A stretch of DNA of 17,571 nt, taken from Promethearchaeota archaeon (GTDB lineage Archaea; Asgardarchaeota; Lokiarchaeia; Sigynarchaeales; SOKP01). Every line of letters begins with the position of its first letter. Position 1 is the first letter of the stretch. A model generated the notes under the pieces. It was not told where the DNA came from. It made no database searches and was given only the letters and a program-made list of their open reading frames with translations. The position numbers and the translations under genes are program-made. Below, in pieces: positions 14,082 to 17,571 of the stretch. Where the stretch lies: assembly GCA_014729315.1 (NCBI GenBank), contig WJKD01000960.1:1-17571 (forward strand). The letters are read 5' to 3'.

Positions 14082-15146
14082 ATGCTAAAAAAAAGAAGAA
14101 AACGTTCGCAAAAGACTGGCTTACCTCCAGGAACACTCGTATATACGGGTACTGAAGAAAAAGAGGAAGTTTCCATTCACATCATAGATTATAATGAAAA
14201 AGATTATAAAATACTCGATACAAAAGATCTGAATAAAATTGAGAAAAATGAAGATACCTCGTTAGTAAGATGGATCGACATTGATGGAATCCATCAATTA
14301 GAAATAATCAAACGACTGGGATCTCAGTTCAATCTACATCCACTACTTTTAGAGGATATTGTTAACCCTGAACAAAGACCAAAAATTGAAAAGTTCGATG
14401 ATTATCTGTACGTTGTATTAAAGTTTTTACGCTGGGAAAAAGAAGATGCTATAATCCATTTAGAGCAAATTAGCATAATATTAGGTAATAATTATGTGAT
14501 ATCGATTCGAGAGCAAGATAGTGGCGTATTTGAACCAATACTTGAGAGAATAAAAACTAAAAGAGGTAAGATACGCGAGGAAAAGTCAGATTATCTCATG
14601 TATGCATTAATAGACGTGATTATTGATAATTACTTCACGATTCTCGAAATATTTGGAGATAAAATTGATGAAATCGACGAAGAATTAGTCACCAATCCAG
14701 ATCAAAAGACATTAGAAATAATTCATAAAATTAAACGAGATATTATTACTATCCGTAAGTTTATTCGACCTTTACGAGAAGTGATAAATAGTATTCAGAG
14801 GAGCGATATAAAACTGATCAAGGAATCTACAGGAATATATTTTAGAGATATATACGATCATACCATCCAGATTATTGACACTTTTGAAAGCTATCGAGAT
14901 ATTATTACTACTATGCACGACAGTTATTTATCAAGCGTTAGTCATCGTATGAATGAAATAATTAATCTTCTCACTATTATCTCAACGATTTTCATACCTC
15001 TATCGTTTTTAGCGGGATTATACGGTATGAATTTTGCTTACATGCCCGAATTACAGAACCCCTATGGGTATTTTATTCTGCTTATCGTTATGGTCACCAT
15101 TGGAATAGGCATGCTGGTCTATTTCAGAAAGAAAAAATGGATTTAA
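14082..15146 (+). CDS. corA: CorA family divalent metal (Mg2+/Co2+) channel
   Basis: CorA is a homopentameric channel for Mg2+ and related ions. The 354-residue protein has a basic N-terminus and a large cytoplasmic alpha/beta domain with WIDIDGIHQLEII (about 66-78) and LHPLLLEDIVNPEQRPKIEKFDDYLYVVLKFL (about 88-119). A long stalk helix (about 200-290) follows, then two C-terminal transmembrane helices. The first ends in the diagnostic pore motif GMN (315-317, in GLYGMNF), followed by the loop YMPEL; the second spans about 327-346. A basic end (FRKKKW) stays in the cytoplasm, as expected. The length is normal. GAGGA (14069-14073) lies eight bases upstream of the ATG. It is monocistronic and converges with the dehydrogenase gene. 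I see no metal-sensing leader in the 228 bases upstream. Confidence 0.95.
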   Translation: MLKKRRKRSQKTGLPPGTLVYTGTEEKEEVSIHIIDYNEKDYKILDTKDLNKIEKNEDTSLVRWIDIDGIHQLEIIKRLGSQFNLHPLLLEDIVNPEQRPKIEKFDDYLYVVLKFLRWEKEDAIIHLEQISIILGNNYVISIREQDSGVFEPILERIKTKRGKIREEKSDYLMYALIDVIIDNYFTILEIFGDKIDEIDEELVTNPDQKTLEIIHKIKRDIITIRKFIRPLREVINSIQRSDIKLIKESTGIYFRDIYDHTIQIIDTFESYRDIITTMHDSYLSSVSHRMNEIINLLTIISTIFIPLSFLAGLYGMNFAYMPELQNPYGYFILLIVMVTIGIGMLVYFRKKKWI

Positions 15147-15165
15147 TCTAGACAAAATAAACGCT

Positions 15166-15183
15166 AAAAATAAAAAAGAAAAG
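15166..15183 (-). terminator. Oligo-T terminator for the dehydrogenase gene (minus strand)
   Basis: On the minus strand the run reads T4-C-T6-A-T5, about 45 bases past the stop of the dehydrogenase gene, in the convergent spacer with corA. Confidence 0.45.
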
Positions 15184-15226
15184 AATTGAAATTTTGAAAC
15201 TTAAATGTGATTATACATGATCCGAC

Positions 15227-16171
15227 TTACATCTTAATAAGCGAACCAATAGCGTCCATGAGCGTTTCTTTTCTAGGAAGACCCTTTAATAAATCGGACT
15301 TTACACGCTTAGCTAGCTCTTGTGGCGTAAATGGTTTACCATCATTTGAAATATCGTTGTACGAATGCCATCCTTGGAAGACAAATACCTTATCGGCAAC
15401 TACTCTGAAAACTTCTCCCGAAACTCTTTTCGCTTTGTCAGAGGCTAAATAGATCACCATCGGGGCTACATTTGCAGGATTAAACACATCAAATCCGCTC
15501 TCGTCCAGCTTATTCATTATGTCTACCATCTTTGGAGTGGCGTCTGTAGTCAATCTCGTTCTGGCAACTGGTACAATACAATTCACGGTTGCATATTTCT
15601 TTAATTCCATAGAAGCGATAACTGTAAAAGCGGCGATACCCGCTTTAGCAGCTCCGTAATTTGTCTGACCAATGTTACCTAATAAACCTGCATCGGAAGA
15701 AGTGTTGATAATCCTGCCAAAATTCTTAAGTTTCGGATCTTTCTTTCCTTCTTCTCTAAAGTAGGCAGCAGCGTGGCGCGTCATGTTAAAAGTTCCTTTT
15801 AAATGGACGGCAATAACGGCATCAAACTCTTCCTCACTCATATTAAAAAGCATTCGATCGCGTAGTATTCCCGCGTTATTAACGACAATGTCTAATCGAC
15901 CAAACTCCGAAGCAGCTTGGTCTATCATAGCCTTTGCCTTATCGAAATCTGTTACTGAATCGTAATTTGCTACAGCCTTAACGCCAAATTTTTTTATTTC
16001 TTCAACGACTTCATCGGCAACTTTCGACTCCTTACCCGTTCCGTCAAATGAAGCACCCAAATCGTTAATAAGTATATTACATCCTTCCTTAGCCATAGCC
16101 AAGGCTTCTTCTCGCCCAAGGCCTCGTCCTGCGCCTGTAATTATCGCGCTTTTTCCATCAAGCATTCCCAT
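15227..16171 (-). CDS. Short-chain dehydrogenase, MFE-2-like 3-hydroxyacyl-CoA dehydrogenase
   Basis: This 314-residue NAD(P)-dependent short-chain dehydrogenase has TGAGRGLG (12-19) for the cofactor, NNAG (98-101), the serine motif NTSSDAG (156-162) and YGAAK with Tyr172 and Lys176. The stretches NDLGASFDGTG (36-46), ILRDRMLFNMSEEEFDAVI and VHLKGTFNMTRHAAAYFRE closely resemble the dehydrogenase unit of peroxisomal multifunctional enzyme 2 and its bacterial relatives. Those act on (3R)-hydroxyacyl-CoA in beta-oxidation. Asp37 after the second strand suggests NAD. The extra tail of about 50 residues (GWHSYNDISNDGKPFTPQEL) also fits that group. The usual Pro-Gly in the APGARTR motif is Pro-Val here (VPVARTR). 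The substrate is inferred. AGTGA precedes the ATG; an ATG two codons later is a possible alternative start. Confidence 0.87.
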   Translation of the reverse strand: MGMLDGKSAIITGAGRGLGREEALAMAKEGCNILINDLGASFDGTGKESKVADEVVEEIKKFGVKAVANYDSVTDFDKAKAMIDQAASEFGRLDIVVNNAGILRDRMLFNMSEEEFDAVIAVHLKGTFNMTRHAAAYFREEGKKDPKLKNFGRIINTSSDAGLLGNIGQTNYGAAKAGIAAFTVIASMELKKYATVNCIVPVARTRLTTDATPKMVDIMNKLDESGFDVFNPANVAPMVIYLASDKAKRVSGEVFRVVADKVFVFQGWHSYNDISNDGKPFTPQELAKRVKSDLLKGLPRKETLMDAIGSLIKM

Positions 16172-16389
16172 ATTATTTCACTTTAAAATATTATTCTTTC
16201 GATTTCTTAATTTGTGATTAATTAACATTCTATTTTTAAACTTAAAAAATTTTTCAGTTGTTTCGGAATGTTATTATCATTGCTCGATAAATTTTGAGAT
16301 TTTCACATTATAGTAATTCGATAAAAAAAGAGAAAAATGGGAAGATACATCGTAAATAAATTTTCTATATTAGATGAGATTCCAATATA

Positions 16390-16554
16390 TTACTTATTTG
16401 TATGTTCAACATAACAGCTGTCGCAAAAATAATCCCCGCACTTTTTACATATGTTAGCACATTCTATGCAGATGGCATTCCCACATATTTCGCACGAAAA
16501 AAGAACATCTTCGATTTCTTCCCCGCAATTAGGACATAATTCTCCGTCATTCAT
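16390..16554 (-). CDS. Small tandem zinc-finger protein (10 Cys)
   Basis: The 54-residue protein has Cys at 7, 10, 21, 24, 29, 32, 36, 39, 44 and 47, and His at 51. After CPNCG comes the unit C-x2-C-G-x3-C-x2-C twice (21-32 and 36-47), with a 15-residue period, and then VEH. It should bind two or three zinc ions in a treble-clef, RING-like or B-box-like fold. I cannot assign a family; a protein-interaction or nucleic-acid-binding role is a guess. The frame extends 19 residues further upstream to an ATG at 16611 (MNFLFILAYKN and on). That part is hydrophobic/basic and unlike the rest, so I chose the ATG at 16554. GAGAA is nearby, but neither start has a strong Shine-Dalgarno. It stands alone between 200-320-base AT-rich spacers. 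Confidence 0.65.
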   Translation of the reverse strand: MNDGELCPNCGEEIEDVLFSCEICGNAICIECANICKKCGDYFCDSCYVEHTNK

Positions 16555-16835
16555 ACGATATTCTCTTAAGAATTTAAAATTTTTATATGCTAAGATAAAT
16601 AAGAAATTCATTAAATTTTATTTTCTTAGAGATTAACTTAATAAAAGCTTTCAATATTATCAAAATGTATTGTTAACAAGGAAATATGAGAACTTAATTT
16701 CTGCTTGAACTTACTAAATATTAATCGATTCTTATTTCATCATTTAATAATGCTATAATTCTATCCATCATTCTTTAATTAATAAATAAGTTCCAATGGT
16801 AAAATAAATAAGTCTGATTTTTAATTATTAATTTA

Positions 16836-16848
16836 GAAATTTATATAA
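16836..16848 (+). promoter_or_regulatory. BRE/TATA promoter of the toxin-antitoxin operon
   Basis: GAAA followed by TTTATATAA is close to the archaeal BRE-TATA consensus. The box centre is about 31 bases before the ATG at 16875 and there is no Shine-Dalgarno. Transcription therefore probably begins at or a few bases before the start codon (leaderless). Confidence 0.6.
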
Positions 16849-16874
16849 TAATCACAAAACCTTTCTTACTGAAC

Positions 16875-17129
16875 ATGACTAAACCAATAAAAATTGAAAT
16901 TCCCTCTGAATTATTGCCATATCTTAATGATAATCCTGAAGAAAAAGTTAAGTTATTACTTATTTTTGAATTATATAGAGAAAAAAAGATAACTCTTCGT
17001 CAAGCAGCTGATATATTGAAATTAACATACAGAGAAATGGAAGAAGTATTAAAAGAAAACAGAGTTTTCATAAATTTTGGGAAAAATGAACTAGACGAGG
17101 AATTTCAGTATGGTTTTAGCAGTAATTGA
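16875..17129 (+). CDS. UPF0175 family antitoxin
   Basis: This 84-residue protein has a short N-terminal strand segment (KIEIPSELLPYL). A helix around KVKLLLIFELYREKKI follows, then the helix-turn-helix-like core TLRQAADILKLTYREMEEVLKEN (about 41-63), which is the hallmark of UPF0175 proteins. An acidic C-terminus (GKNELDEEFQYG) probably contacts the toxin. UPF0175 proteins pair with PIN toxins of the DUF3368 type. That is the case here: the toxin start overlaps the end of this gene by 20 bases. It should neutralise the toxin and may repress the operon from the adjacent promoter. Confidence 0.8.
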   Translation: MTKPIKIEIPSELLPYLNDNPEEKVKLLLIFELYREKKITLRQAADILKLTYREMEEVLKENRVFINFGKNELDEEFQYGFSSN

Positions 17130-17571
17130 TTCGGATGTCCTCATTCATTTAGCAAAATTAAACCAACTTGAACTTTTAAAAACGCAATTTTCCCAGATTT
17201 TTATTTCCGAAACAATTTATGACGAAACTGTGGTAAAAGGATTAAGCACTGGGAAGAAGGACGCTCAACATTTAAATGAATTTATTAAACAGGATTTTAT
17301 TAAAATAGAAAAAGCTTCTATAGAAAAAACTATAGAGATAATGAATATTTATAAAATTCACAGAGGAGAAAGTTCTATTTTCAATTTAGCAGAAAAAATG
17401 AAAGTAGATTATTTTATAAGCAATGAAATTAAATTAAGAAATGCTATAAAAACCGAAGGTTTTAAGGTTGTTGGAACTTTGGGTATAATTTTAAAAGCTT
17501 TTACGCTTCATTCAATTAAAAAAAAAAAAATGTTTAAATATATTAAATTATATCAAAATAAACTCCCAAGA
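17110..17571 (+). CDS. PIN domain toxin (DUF3368-like), cut by window edge
   Basis: A frame of 154 codons starts at ATG 17110, overlaps the antitoxin gene by 20 bases and is still open at the window end. It starts VLAVIDSDVLIHLAKL with the PIN acids Asp7 and Asp9, and continues with ISETIYDE (Glu39), HRGESSIFNLAEK (Glu87) and the C-terminal VVGTLGIILKAF. That end is the GtlGvL..A signature of DUF3368 PIN proteins. These are Mg2+-dependent RNases that cut RNA, often tRNA or rRNA. At the place where the family normally has Asp-Asp (TDD before the basic helix) it reads ISNE, with Asn105 and Glu106. Activity is therefore uncertain, although Glu106 may substitute. The 20-base overlap implies translational coupling. 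Confidence 0.8.
   Translation, partial: MVLAVIDSDVLIHLAKLNQLELLKTQFSQIFISETIYDETVVKGLSTGKKDAQHLNEFIKQDFIKIEKASIEKTIEIMNIYKIHRGESSIFNLAEKMKVDYFISNEIKLRNAIKTEGFKVVGTLGIILKAFTLHSIKKKKMFKYIKLYQNKLPR

Noticed and set aside
1..17571. tRNA, rRNA, CRISPR, insertion sequence or prophage content
   Set aside because: I looked in all spacers for T-loop motifs, regularly spaced repeats, transposase frames and long terminal repeats, and saw none.

Overview
The window reads as AT-rich archaeal chromosome. The evidence is a Shine-Dalgarno usage dominated by GGTG/GGTGAT, TATA-type promoters with likely leaderless starts, oligo-T terminators, an archaeal-type CofE (coenzyme F420), GatA/GatB, a one-domain superoxide reductase and a UPF0175/PIN toxin-antitoxin pair. 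A free-standing Roadblock/LC7 protein and a tiny cysteine-rich zinc-finger protein make an Asgard (Lokiarchaeia-like) host plausible. That placement is an inference, because no rRNA or other taxonomic marker lies in the window.

Layout. Bases 1-432 (minus) hold the start of a TauE/SafE-like membrane protein cut by the left edge. Next come cofE (607-1398) and a DUF998 membrane protein (1581-2279). The gatA-gatB pair (2418-5359) converges on an alpha/beta hydrolase (5398-6336, minus). A superoxide reductase (6520-6927) converges on a small heat-shock protein (7092-7448, minus). A 445-base spacer with inverted repeats leads to a flavodoxin/ferredoxin (EFR1-like) gene split by a frameshift in an A8 run (7894-8717). 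A Roadblock/LC7 protein (8878-9231, minus) is divergent from a complete ECF transporter operon: S component, EcfT, and a two-domain EcfA (9584-12798). An isolated, unrecognised 258-residue protein with a glycine-zipper tail follows (13077-13853), flanked by a clear promoter and a triple T7 terminator. Then come CorA (14082-15146), an MFE-2-like short-chain dehydrogenase (15227-16171, minus), the zinc-finger protein (16390-16554, minus) and a UPF0175 antitoxin/PIN toxin pair running off the right edge (16875-17571).

How the genes relate. Most are single transcription units for unrelated housekeeping or stress tasks. The firm operons are gatAB (tRNA-dependent amidation, with gatC absent here), ECF S-T-A (uptake of an unidentified micronutrient) and the toxin-antitoxin pair. 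The superoxide reductase, Hsp20 and flavodoxin/ferredoxin genes form a loose stress/redox neighbourhood.

The most unusual signals are as follows. Two genes that sit second in operons, gatB and ecfT, appear to initiate at ATT behind a good Shine-Dalgarno sequence. The flavodoxin/ferredoxin gene breaks exactly at an A AAA AAA slippery heptamer. The 258-residue protein and the tandem CxxCGxxxCxxC protein have no family I can name. I see no rRNA, tRNA, CRISPR array, insertion sequence or phage gene.
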